Assembly (NCBI GenBank): GCA_050014815.1
Contig: JBEKCP010000005.1
Location: 1-31,958, forward strand
Direction of reading: 5' to 3'
Source of the DNA: JBEKCP01 sp050014815
Lineage (GTDB): Bacteria > Planctomycetota > Planctomycetia > Pirellulales > Thermoguttaceae
DNA length: 31,958 bases
Shown here: positions 8,361 through 14,394 of the stretch, piece by piece
How positions within the stretch are numbered: position 1 is the first letter of the stretch
Layout of the letters: each line of letters opens with the position of its first letter
Notes under the pieces: generated by a model
Database searches by the model: none
The model's input: only the letters and a program-made list of their open reading frames with translations
Told to the model about the DNA's origin: nothing
Program-made: the position numbers and the translations under genes

Positions 8361-9596
8361 TCAATTCCGCCGGGCGTCGACCGGCGGTGCTTTGTTCTGC
8401 GCGGCGTACCAGGTCTTCCAGGCCCGCTGGTCGAAACCGAAGTTCTGCCCGGTGATCGCCACCAGGGCGTCCAACACCGACTGGTTCTGGACGTGGAGGA
8501 GGATGATCTTCGGGCCGTTGCCGCCCATTCCCATGCCGATACCCCCCTTGGTGCCGCCGGTGGGAAAGGCCATGCTCATCTGGCCGGGGTTGCCGCTGCC
8601 CACTTGTTGCTTGTGCTGGGTGATGAGCGCGTCGATGAGCGGGCCGATCGACGAGGGGTCTTTCAGCCGTCCCAGCGCGATGGCGGCCCGCTTGACGATG
8701 ACGTTGTTCTCGTTGCGAAGGCCGTGCTTGCCGATGTAGTACTGGATGATTCCCGGGCTCTTGAGGCTATCGAGCTGCTCCACCGCGCTAAGGCGGACCT
8801 CCCGCTCCTCGTCCTCGATGGACACGACGGCCAGCACGCTGCCGGCCTCGGGCGTGTGGATTCGGCCCAGGGCCTCGATGTAGATTAACCTCGCCTCCTG
8901 GCTCGGGTCCAGGCCCCTCTTGTCCGTCTTGGACAGCCCCAATTTGTCCGTCAGGGCCTTGACGGCGCTGGGGTCGGCAATGGCGGCGAAGTTTTGCCGG
9001 GCCTGTTTGTCGCGCTCGGTCCCCAGCCAGCCCCGCCACCGCTTGATCTTCTGGAACCACTCGTTCTCGGCCAGCTCCTGCTTCCGCTTGTCCACCAGGA
9101 GCTCGACTTCCTGGGGCAGCTTCCACTGGTTCTTGTACTTGACGTAGCCCTGCTTGGTCATCCACTCGTCCTGCGTGATCCAGTGGCCTTCGATCTTGTT
9201 GTAGCCCAACAGCCGCCGGGCCTCGACGTGCTCGGGGTCCAATTCGATGACCCGCTGGAGGTGGATCTTCCGCTGGGCCGGCAGCTTGTGGTCCCGGCAC
9301 CACTGGGCCAGGTCCCACTGGCCCTCGGCCGTGTCGGGATAATCGGGGCGGACCTTTTCGTATTCCGCCACGTCGGGCCGGACGGAGAGCACTTCTTTGA
9401 CCTGGTCCGCCGAGAGCGTTACCTGCCCGCCGGCGGTGGGCTTGATGACGTAGGTCTGGCGGGGCTTTTCATCGGGATTGACCAGCTCGCCTTCGATCCG
9501 CCCGCCGTGGGACAGCATGAAGACTTCGGCCGCCGCCGGCCGCAAGATGGTCAGCAGTAGGAGCACAGCCAGAATACCGATGGCTCTGCGCGTCAT
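8361..9596 (-). CDS. Secreted HEAT-repeat-like protein, planctomycete type
   Basis: A 411-residue protein. ATG 9596 was chosen because a signal peptide (MTRRAIGILAVLLLLTILRPAAA) starts there and GAGAGGCGAG lies just upstream; the frame extends farther without support. After the leader comes a small beta-rich region (VFMLSHGGRIEGELVN), then a TPR-like helix pair around 90-130 (ELDPEHVEARRLLGY), then the element GHWITQDEW-MTKQGYVKYKNQW (about 137-158). Residues about 195-350 are HEAT-like helices with recurrent EVRLSAVEQL and IVKRAAIALGRLKD. A glycine/methionine-rich linker (GGIGMGMGGNG) precedes the C-terminus. The architecture is common in Planctomycetota; the role is unknown, probably protein binding outside the cytoplasm. 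Co-transcribed with the DUF1559 gene. Confidence 0.85.
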   Translation of the reverse strand: MTRRAIGILAVLLLLTILRPAAAEVFMLSHGGRIEGELVNPDEKPRQTYVIKPTAGGQVTLSADQVKEVLSVRPDVAEYEKVRPDYPDTAEGQWDLAQWCRDHKLPAQRKIHLQRVIELDPEHVEARRLLGYNKIEGHWITQDEWMTKQGYVKYKNQWKLPQEVELLVDKRKQELAENEWFQKIKRWRGWLGTERDKQARQNFAAIADPSAVKALTDKLGLSKTDKRGLDPSQEARLIYIEALGRIHTPEAGSVLAVVSIEDEEREVRLSAVEQLDSLKSPGIIQYYIGKHGLRNENNVIVKRAAIALGRLKDPSSIGPLIDALITQHKQQVGSGNPGQMSMAFPTGGTKGGIGMGMGGNGPKIILLHVQNQSVLDALVAITGQNFGFDQRAWKTWYAAQNKAPPVDARRN

Positions 9597-9647
9597 GGCC
9601 GCTCGCCTCTCTTCTCGCCCGCCGGACTTCGCTCCCTGCCCAGTATC

Positions 9648-9677
9648 AGTATAACGGCCATGGCCGCCGGGAATCAA
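9648..9677 (-). promoter_or_regulatory. Predicted promoter of the HEAT/DUF1559 operon
   Basis: Minus strand TTGATT (9677-9672), 18-base spacer, TATACT (9653-9648). The predicted start near 9641 gives a leader of about 45 bases with a GAGAGGCGAG ribosome site before ATG 9596. Confidence 0.55.
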
Positions 9678-9795
9678 CAATAAAACCCCCTCATTCTTAG
9701 GGTAGGGCGGATTATACCCCCCAGATTGCCGTAGAGCCGGAGGGCCGCAAATCGCTATCTTTTGCTCCTCCTCCAGATTCCCGGAAAACAACCAC

Positions 9796-9840
9796 CGTTT
9801 AGCGGGCGGGCTTGCCCGCCGTGTACCCGCCCGCTAAACG
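9796..9840. repeat. Perfect 15-bp inverted repeat
   Basis: CGTTTAGCGGGCGGG (9796-9810) and its exact complement (9826-9840) flank a 15-base loop. An inner alternative hairpin GGCGGGC-TT-GCCCGCC also exists. It sits 46 bases before the start at 9887. An 11-base half copy (CCCGCTAAACG) occurs at 15717-15727, so this is a dispersed repeat rather than a gene-specific operator. Confidence 0.75.
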
Positions 9841-9886
9841 TGCTCAACCCGACAATTTGGGCGTGCCAGAGCGCCAGGAGGCCGCC

Positions 9887-10894
9887 ATGGGAAGACTCGT
9901 ACTCTTGGTCGTATTGGTTATCGCGTGCGTTGGCGGATGGTATTTCTTCGCCAACTACACGGTCGAGGTCCGCCGTGGACAGGACGGGCGGTTCGAGTCG
10001 ATCCGGATCCTCGCCCGGGCCCCGGCATCATCGCTGCGCGGTCCGATCGACCTGCCGCCCGCCGCTCCCACGCGCGGGACCATTCGCATCGCCTCGTTCG
10101 ATCTCGACGGGCTCGACGAGGCCAAGCTGGCCCGCTCGCACGTCAGCGACGCGCTGGTGCGGATCCTCCCCCATTTCGACGTGGTGGCGATTCAGGGGAT
10201 CCGCTCGAGGAACCGCGGCGTGCTGGTGCGACTGGTCGAGCAGATCAACGCTACGGGACGGTACTACGACTTCGCCACCTGCCCCACGCTCGACCGCGAC
10301 CCCGTCGAGCCGTACAACGCCATGCTCCTCGATCTGACGACGGTCGAGGTCGACCGCTCGACGGTCCACTCGGTCGAAGACCCGGCCCGGCGGTTCAAGG
10401 TCAAGCCGCTGGTGGGCGCGTTCCGGGTGCGGGGCCCGCCGGAAAAGGAGGCGTTCACGTTCACGCTTATCAACGTCAAGGTTGACCCGGATCGGGCTGC
10501 GGCCGAGTTGGACCTGCTGGCAGACGTCTTTCGCGCCGTGCGGGACTCGAACCGCGACGAAGACGACTTCATCCTGCTCGGCAGCCTGGAAACCGACCCC
10601 GGCCACCTGGGCCGGTTGGGGCAAGTGCCCAACCTGACGGCCGCGATCGTCGGCACGCCGACCACCACGCGGGGAACGCGACTGGCCGGCAACATCCTCT
10701 TCGATCGCCGTGCGACAGTCGAATACACCGGCCGCTCCGGCGTGTTCGACATGATCCGCGAGTTGGACCTCTCCCCGCAGGCTGCCCTGGAGGTCTCCGA
10801 GCACCTGCCGGTCTGGGCGGAGTTCAGCTCCTATGAGGGCGGGCAATCGGGCCACGCGACGGGCTGGGAGAGCCCGGCGGACTCCCAGCGGTAA
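9887..10894 (+). CDS. Endonuclease/exonuclease/phosphatase-fold protein, probably catalytically dead
   Basis: A 335-residue protein from ATG 9887 (GCCAGGAGGCC upstream) with an N-terminal membrane anchor (LVLLVVLVIACVGGWYFF). Residues 65-312 have the DNase I-like (EEP) fold: IRIASFD, FDVVAIQGIR, FTLINVKVDPD, ILLGSLETDPGHL, NILFDRR and SEHLPVWAEF. In active members these read ASFN, QEIR, NxHxDPD, GDLN, DNI and SDH. Here the expected catalytic and metal residues are replaced: D72 for N, G104 for E, K198 for H, S233 for D, E235 for N, G268 for D and E305 for D; only H306 remains. The fold is preserved, so it is likely a pseudoenzyme with a binding or structural role, anchored in the membrane and facing outside. 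It lies just upstream of the two-component system but a separate promoter starts the next gene. Confidence 0.85.
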   Translation: MGRLVLLVVLVIACVGGWYFFANYTVEVRRGQDGRFESIRILARAPASSLRGPIDLPPAAPTRGTIRIASFDLDGLDEAKLARSHVSDALVRILPHFDVVAIQGIRSRNRGVLVRLVEQINATGRYYDFATCPTLDRDPVEPYNAMLLDLTTVEVDRSTVHSVEDPARRFKVKPLVGAFRVRGPPEKEAFTFTLINVKVDPDRAAAELDLLADVFRAVRDSNRDEDDFILLGSLETDPGHLGRLGQVPNLTAAIVGTPTTTRGTRLAGNILFDRRATVEYTGRSGVFDMIRELDLSPQAALEVSEHLPVWAEFSSYEGGQSGHATGWESPADSQR

Positions 10895-10910
10895 GGATAA
10901 CATCTCCATC

Positions 10911-10932
10911 CCTAATCCCTCATCCCTATCCC
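10911..10932. repeat. Short ATCCCT-type degenerate tandem repeat
   Basis: The stretch reads CATCTCC-ATCCCTA-ATCCCTC-ATCCCTA-TCCC, a degenerate form of the CCCCAAT tracts found elsewhere in the window. It lies between the EEP-like gene and the histidine kinase promoter. Confidence 0.45.
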
Positions 10933-10939
10933 AGGTTGC

Positions 10940-10969
10940 TTGACGGTCGAGCCCACCGTCTGGTATCCT
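10940..10969 (+). promoter_or_regulatory. Predicted promoter of the histidine kinase gene, leaderless type
   Basis: TTGACG (10940-10945), 18-base spacer, TATCCT (10964-10969). The ATG at 10979 is only 9 bases after the -10 box, about where transcription should start, and no ribosome site is present. This predicts a leaderless or near-leaderless mRNA. Confidence 0.5.
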
Positions 10970-10978
10970 CAACGGGTC

Positions 10979-11941
10979 ATGTCCGCGCGACGCTCCTTCC
11001 GACTGCCCATCACCCTGGCGATCGTCATGATCGTCCTCCTGGTGGTGCTCACGGTCGGCTGGGTGCTCTTGACGGTCTTCGGGGCGCTGAAGGATAGCAG
11101 CCTTGCCGCGCTGTACTGGGTCCTTCTGTCGATCGGGACCGCGTTCATCGGACTCTTGCTGGCCGGCGTGATCATCTACCTGATCCTGTCGATCAAGACG
11201 ATCGCGCTGAACCGCCGGCAGTCGAACTTCATCGACAGCGTGACGCACGAGTTGAAGTCGCCGATCGCCTCGATGAAACTCTGCCTTCAGACGCTCGGCC
11301 GGCGCCAGGTCAGCCCCGAGGAGCAGGCCGGCTTCTTCCGCTGCATGGTCGAGGACCTCGACCGGCTGGACCACCTGATCAACCAGCTCCTGGATGCGGC
11401 GCGGGTGGAGTCCGGCCGGGTGGACCGCGAGGTCGAAGACGTCCCGCTGGACGCGCTCTTGCGCGACTGCGCCAACGCCGTCTGCCTCCGCTATCGCATG
11501 CCGGTGGAGGCCGTCCACTTCGATCTTTCTCCGTGTACGATCCGGGCATGGCGCGCGGACCTGGACATCGTATTCCGCAACCTGATCGACAACGCGGTGA
11601 AGTACGCGGGCCGGGAGCCGCAGGTCGAGGTGACGCTGCGTCCGATGCCGCCCGCCCACGTGCTCGTGCGGATCGCCGATAACGGCCGGGGCATCCCGCA
11701 CAAGTTCCGCCGCCATATCTTCCATCGTTTCGAGCGGTTGGGGCTGGAGCTGGAGCGCGAGAAGCCCGGCACCGGCCTGGGGCTTTACATCGTGCAGAAC
11801 CTGGCCCGGCGGCTCCGGGCCAAGGTCCGCGTCCGCGACCGCGAGGGGGGGCCGGGCACGGTCTTCGAGGTCCAACTGCCCGGCCTCGTCACCGCCGAGC
11901 CGGAGGCCAAACCCGGGACTAGAGAGCCCACGTTGACATGA
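10979..11941 (+). CDS. Membrane sensor histidine kinase
   Basis: A 320-residue kinase. Two transmembrane segments (about 10-35 and 45-72) enclose a loop of only about ten residues, so there is no real extracellular sensor domain. The dimerisation/phosphoacceptor helix has H90 in SVTHELKSPIASMK. The ATPase domain shows the N box (NLIDNAVKYAG, N205), G1 (DNGRGIP, 234-240), an F-box-like HIFHRFERL, and G2 (GTGLGLYIV, 264-272). It autophosphorylates and passes the phosphate to a response regulator, most likely the OmpR-type one at 12251. The start ATG 10979 was preferred over TTG 10940 because TTG 10940 forms part of a good -35 box. A small membrane gene follows after 27 bases. The signal is not predictable from sequence. 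Confidence 0.93.
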   Translation: MSARRSFRLPITLAIVMIVLLVVLTVGWVLLTVFGALKDSSLAALYWVLLSIGTAFIGLLLAGVIIYLILSIKTIALNRRQSNFIDSVTHELKSPIASMKLCLQTLGRRQVSPEEQAGFFRCMVEDLDRLDHLINQLLDAARVESGRVDREVEDVPLDALLRDCANAVCLRYRMPVEAVHFDLSPCTIRAWRADLDIVFRNLIDNAVKYAGREPQVEVTLRPMPPAHVLVRIADNGRGIPHKFRRHIFHRFERLGLELEREKPGTGLGLYIVQNLARRLRAKVRVRDREGGPGTVFEVQLPGLVTAEPEAKPGTREPTLT

Positions 11942-11968
11942 ATAGCGCGATAAGACGGAGCCCTTCCC

Positions 11969-12154
11969 ATGAGATACGGCGGATTCCTGCTGTGCGTCCT
12001 CGGCGTTCTCGAGGGCCTGGGGGCAGCTTACGCCTTCTATATCAGCGAGACACACTCGGCGAATGAGGTTAGCAAGACCTCAGCCAAATTGCTCATTAGC
12101 ATAGGTCTCGTCGCTTTGGGCCGCTACTTATTCGGCCGCGGGAGTAAACCATGA
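11969..12154 (+). CDS. Small two-helix membrane protein between kinase and regulator
   Basis: A 61-residue frame, MRYGGFLLCVLGVLEGLGAA, with two hydrophobic helices (about 5-24 and 39-56) joined by a polar loop containing SETHSANEVSKTS, and a basic C-terminus (GRGSKP). CGGAG lies about 8 bases upstream of ATG 11969. It begins 27 bases after the histidine kinase stop and precedes the response regulator by about 100 bases on the same strand. It is not recognised as a known family. A role as a membrane accessory of the kinase is an inference from position; a chance frame is possible, although the amphiphilic pattern and ribosome site argue for a real gene. Confidence 0.55.
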   Translation: MRYGGFLLCVLGVLEGLGAAYAFYISETHSANEVSKTSAKLLISIGLVALGRYLFGRGSKP

Positions 12155-12187
12155 CAGCCGTAACCATCGCCGACACCGCCTGACCCA

Positions 12188-12250
12188 CAAAGCCCCTGCG
12201 GGCTAGCCCGCTCGCCAAACCAATCCCCAATCCCCAATCCCTAATCCCCC
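12188..12250. repeat. GC hairpin plus CCCCAAT tract ending at a start codon
   Basis: A hairpin region (GCGGGCTAGCCCGC) is followed by heptamers CCCCAAT from about 12218 to 12250, ending directly before the ATG of the response regulator at 12251. A stretch of 29 bases is identical to the tract at 13589-13618. No ribosome site is present between tract and start codon. Confidence 0.7.
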
Positions 12251-12973
12251 ATGGCCGCCACCGAACACATCCTGGTCGTCGAAGACGAAGCCCACCTGGC
12301 GATGGGCATCAAGTACAACCTCGCTGCCGAGGGGTATCGCGTGACGGTGGTCGGCGACGGGCGGGCCGCGCTGGAACTCCTGAAGGCATCTCCCCGCGGC
12401 ATCGACCTGGTCGTGTTGGACCTGATGCTGCCCGCCATGAGCGGCTACGCGGTGTGCGAGGCCCTGCGGGAGCTCGACCGGGACCTGCCCGTGCTGATCC
12501 TCAGTGCCCGAACGCTGGCCGAGGACCGCACCCGCGGCTTCGACGTCGGGGCCAACCAGTACATGACCAAGCCGTTCGACCTGGACGAGTTCCTCAGCCG
12601 CATCCGCAATCTCCTGGCGTTTTCGCGGCGGCGGACGGAGGAGCGGCCCGGGGCGGCTGCCACCGCGACCTTCGAGTTCGCCAACGCCAAGATCGACTTC
12701 GAGAAGTTCAAGGTCTTCATCGGCGACGAGCCGGTCCGCCTGACACAGCTTGAAATGAGCCTGCTGCGATATTTCATCGAGAACCAGGGGCGGGTCATCC
12801 CCCGCCGCGAGCTCCTGGAGAACGTCTGGCGGATGCCGGGGAACCTGAACACCCGGGCCCCGGACCAGTTCATCCGCCGCTTGCGGAAGCTCTTTGAGCC
12901 CGATCCCGCGGTGCCGCGGCATTTCCTCACGATCCGCGACGCCGGCTACCGCTTCGTCGCGCAGGGGGATTAG
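12251..12973 (+). CDS. OmpR/PhoB-family response regulator
   Basis: A 240-residue protein. The receiver domain (6-120) has the acidic pair E11-D12, phosphoacceptor D57 (LVVLDLMLP), S85 (LILSAR) and K107 (MTKPFD). The C-terminal part (about 145-238) is a winged helix DNA-binding domain: FEFANAKIDFEKF, VRLTQLEMSLLRYFIENQGRVIPR, the recognition region APDQFIRRLRKLFE and RDAGYRFV. It should be phosphorylated by the histidine kinase at 10979 and then regulate transcription. The last codons, GGG-GAT-TAG, are themselves the beginning of a GGGATTT repeat tract, so the repeat supplies the stop codon. A CCCCAAT tract abuts its start. Separated from the kinase by one small membrane gene. Confidence 0.95.
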   Translation: MAATEHILVVEDEAHLAMGIKYNLAAEGYRVTVVGDGRAALELLKASPRGIDLVVLDLMLPAMSGYAVCEALRELDRDLPVLILSARTLAEDRTRGFDVGANQYMTKPFDLDEFLSRIRNLLAFSRRRTEERPGAAATATFEFANAKIDFEKFKVFIGDEPVRLTQLEMSLLRYFIENQGRVIPRRELLENVWRMPGNLNTRAPDQFIRRLRKLFEPDPAVPRHFLTIRDAGYRFVAQGD

Positions 12974-13066
12974 GGATTTGGGGATTTGGGGATTGGGGGA
13001 TTTAGGGATTTAGGGATTTGGGGATTTTGGGATTTGGCCGTAAAGCCCCCCGACTGCGTCGGGGGG
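12964..13066 (-). repeat. Composite repeat: hairpin plus CCCCAAAT-type array
   Basis: On the minus strand the element is a 9-bp hairpin CCCCCCGAC-GCA-GTCGGGGGG (13066-13046), then CTTTA, then an irregular array of CCCCAAAT/CCCTAAAT/CCCCAAT units to 12964. The far end of the array contains the stop codon of the response regulator gene. Two other copies with the same order and polarity lie at 21691-21818 and 27045-27128. Confidence 0.75.
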
Positions 13067-13098
13067 ATAGGGGACTAGATGAAGGCGGAGAAGAGCCC

Positions 13099-13151
13099 AT
13101 TGCAAATTGAGAATTGCAAATTGCAAATTGCAAATCGTGGGATGCAAATTG
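13099..13151. repeat. ATTGCAA heptamer tandem repeat
   Basis: An AT-rich interval in this GC-rich window consists of imperfect ATTGCAA units (three consecutive perfect ones near 13114-13134, with a GAG variant before and a spaced unit at 13143). It directly follows the composite repeat and precedes the small cassette-like gene. Confidence 0.65.
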
Positions 13152-13162
13152 CGTATAGTGGA

Positions 13163-13538
13163 GTGTTAGGCTTCTCGCAGGGACGGTTGTGAAGAACTTC
13201 GACGCGCAGGTCGCAGTGTTCTTTGGGTGCTGGGTAGCACTTGGCATCGCCAGATTCGTCTTCTTCCAGTTTAACAGGAATGCCGCGCTGAAGAAGAAGG
13301 TCTTTCGATGGGGCCATGTCTTTATGGATGCGCTGCTCCTCGGTTTCATGGGATGGGTCGGCTTCCCAATGCAGGTATTCTATTTCGCGATTCCCGTTTT
13401 GGTTCTCATCACGATCCTCAACATTTGGGGCACGCAATTCTGTCCTCGCTGTGGCGTGTCGTTCCATGCATACCGCGCGCGGTTTTGCGCGCGGTGCGGT
13501 CAATCCATTTCGGAAGGAGAGTCGGGACCGCCTAACAC
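13163..13538 (+). other. Possible integron-cassette-like unit (GTTAGGC ... GCCTAAC borders)
   Basis: A 9-bp inverted repeat, GTGTTAGGC (13163-13171) and GCCTAACAC (13530-13538), brackets the small gene at 13189. GTTRRRY and RYYYAAC are the core and inverse core sites of integron attC recombination sites, and in cassettes the inverse core overlaps the gene end as it does here (the protein ends PPNTA). No complete attC is visible: the second GTTRRRY after the gene was not found, and no integrase gene is in the window. It may be a decayed cassette or chance. Confidence 0.35.
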
Positions 13539-13545
13539 GGCCTAG
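13189..13545 (+). CDS. Small membrane protein with C-terminal zinc ribbon
   Basis: A 118-residue protein with GTG start at 13189 and an AGGGA ribosome site 5 bases upstream. Three hydrophobic segments are seen (about 8-27, 41-58 and 62-80: VFYFAIPVLVLITILNIWG), then two CxxC pairs, C85PRC88 and C100ARC103, spaced like a zinc ribbon (FCPRCGVSF ... RFCARCGQ). Zinc ribbons of this kind often mediate binding to protein or nucleic acid; the membrane part would place it on the inner face. Base composition is clearly less GC-rich than in the neighbours, and the gene is bracketed by attC-like half sites and repeats, which suggests acquisition by transfer. The specific family is not recognised. Confidence 0.75.
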   Translation: MKNFDAQVAVFFGCWVALGIARFVFFQFNRNAALKKKVFRWGHVFMDALLLGFMGWVGFPMQVFYFAIPVLVLITILNIWGTQFCPRCGVSFHAYRARFCARCGQSISEGESGPPNTA

Positions 13546-13585
13546 CTCGCAAGGTCGGCCTTTTATCCACTCACCACTTCGCACT

Positions 13586-13619
13586 CCCCCCAATCCCCAA
13601 TCCCCAATCCCTAATCCCT
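13586..13619. repeat. CCCCAAT tract upstream of the DUF1638 gene
   Basis: Heptamers CCCCAAT, ending CCCTAATCCC, lie just before the ATG at 13630, with only TCTCCTCCCTC between them. It shares 29 identical bases with the tract before the response regulator. Confidence 0.7.
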
Positions 13620-13629
13620 CTCCTCCCTC

Positions 13630-14394
13630 ATGCGTCTGAAGCTGATCGCCTGCGAAATCTTCTACCGCGAGCTCTCGGCGGCCGTCGCTCGGAGCACGAA
13701 CATGGTCGACGTGGAGTTCATGCCGAAGGGGCTCCACGACGTGGGGCAGGCCGGCATGTCGGCCCGGCTGCGAGAGGCCCTCGACGCCGTGGACGAGTCG
13801 AAGTACGAGGCGGTGCTCCTGGGCTACGGACTGTGCAGCAACGGGTTGGTGGGGCTCCGTGCCCGCTCGATCCCCCTGGTCGTTCCCCGGGCCCACGACT
13901 GCATTACGCTCTTCTTGGGCTCCAAGGAGCGATACCTGGACTACTTCGTCAGCCATCCCGGCGTCTACTTCAAGACGACCGGCTGGATCGAGCGGGGCGA
14001 GGGGCTGGCGCAGCTCGGCCCCGACTCGATCGAGCACCGCCAGGGCATGGCCCAGTCCTACGAGGAACTGGTGGCGAAGTACGGCGAGGACAACGCCCGG
14101 TTCCTCCACGACCAGTTGTGCAACATGCTGCGGAACTACCGCGCTCTGGCGTTCATCGAGATGGGGATCGAGCCGGACGACCGTTTCGAGCGTCGCACGC
14201 GGGAGGAGGCGCACGAGCGGGGCTGGACCTACGAGAAGCTCGCCGGCGACATGCGGCTCCTCCAGGCCCTGGTGGACGGCCCGTGGGAAGAAGGCCGCTT
14301 CCTCGTCGTGCCGCCCGGCTGCTCCATCGCTTCGAGCTTCGACGAGAATGTTATCAAGGCCATTCGAGAGAATCAACCGGAGAACATTCCATGA
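13630..14394 (+). CDS. DUF1638-family protein
   Basis: A 254-residue soluble protein, MRLKLIACEIFYREL at the start, LLGYGLCSNGLVGL near 60-73 and VPRAHDCITLFLGSKERY around 83-100, all typical of DUF1638. The C-terminal part holds FLVVPPGCSIASSFDEN. Conserved cysteines (C8, C66, C90 region) could bind metal or a cofactor. DUF1638 genes are often found beside corrinoid-dependent methyltransferase genes in archaea and bacteria, and this is the case here: the stop overlaps the start of a URO-D-family methyltransferase (ATGA). Its biochemical role is not established. No ribosome site is seen; a CCCCAAT tract fills the leader. The homologous start in the family fits ATG 13630. Confidence 0.88.
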   Translation: MRLKLIACEIFYRELSAAVARSTNMVDVEFMPKGLHDVGQAGMSARLREALDAVDESKYEAVLLGYGLCSNGLVGLRARSIPLVVPRAHDCITLFLGSKERYLDYFVSHPGVYFKTTGWIERGEGLAQLGPDSIEHRQGMAQSYEELVAKYGEDNARFLHDQLCNMLRNYRALAFIEMGIEPDDRFERRTREEAHERGWTYEKLAGDMRLLQALVDGPWEEGRFLVVPPGCSIASSFDENVIKAIRENQPENIP

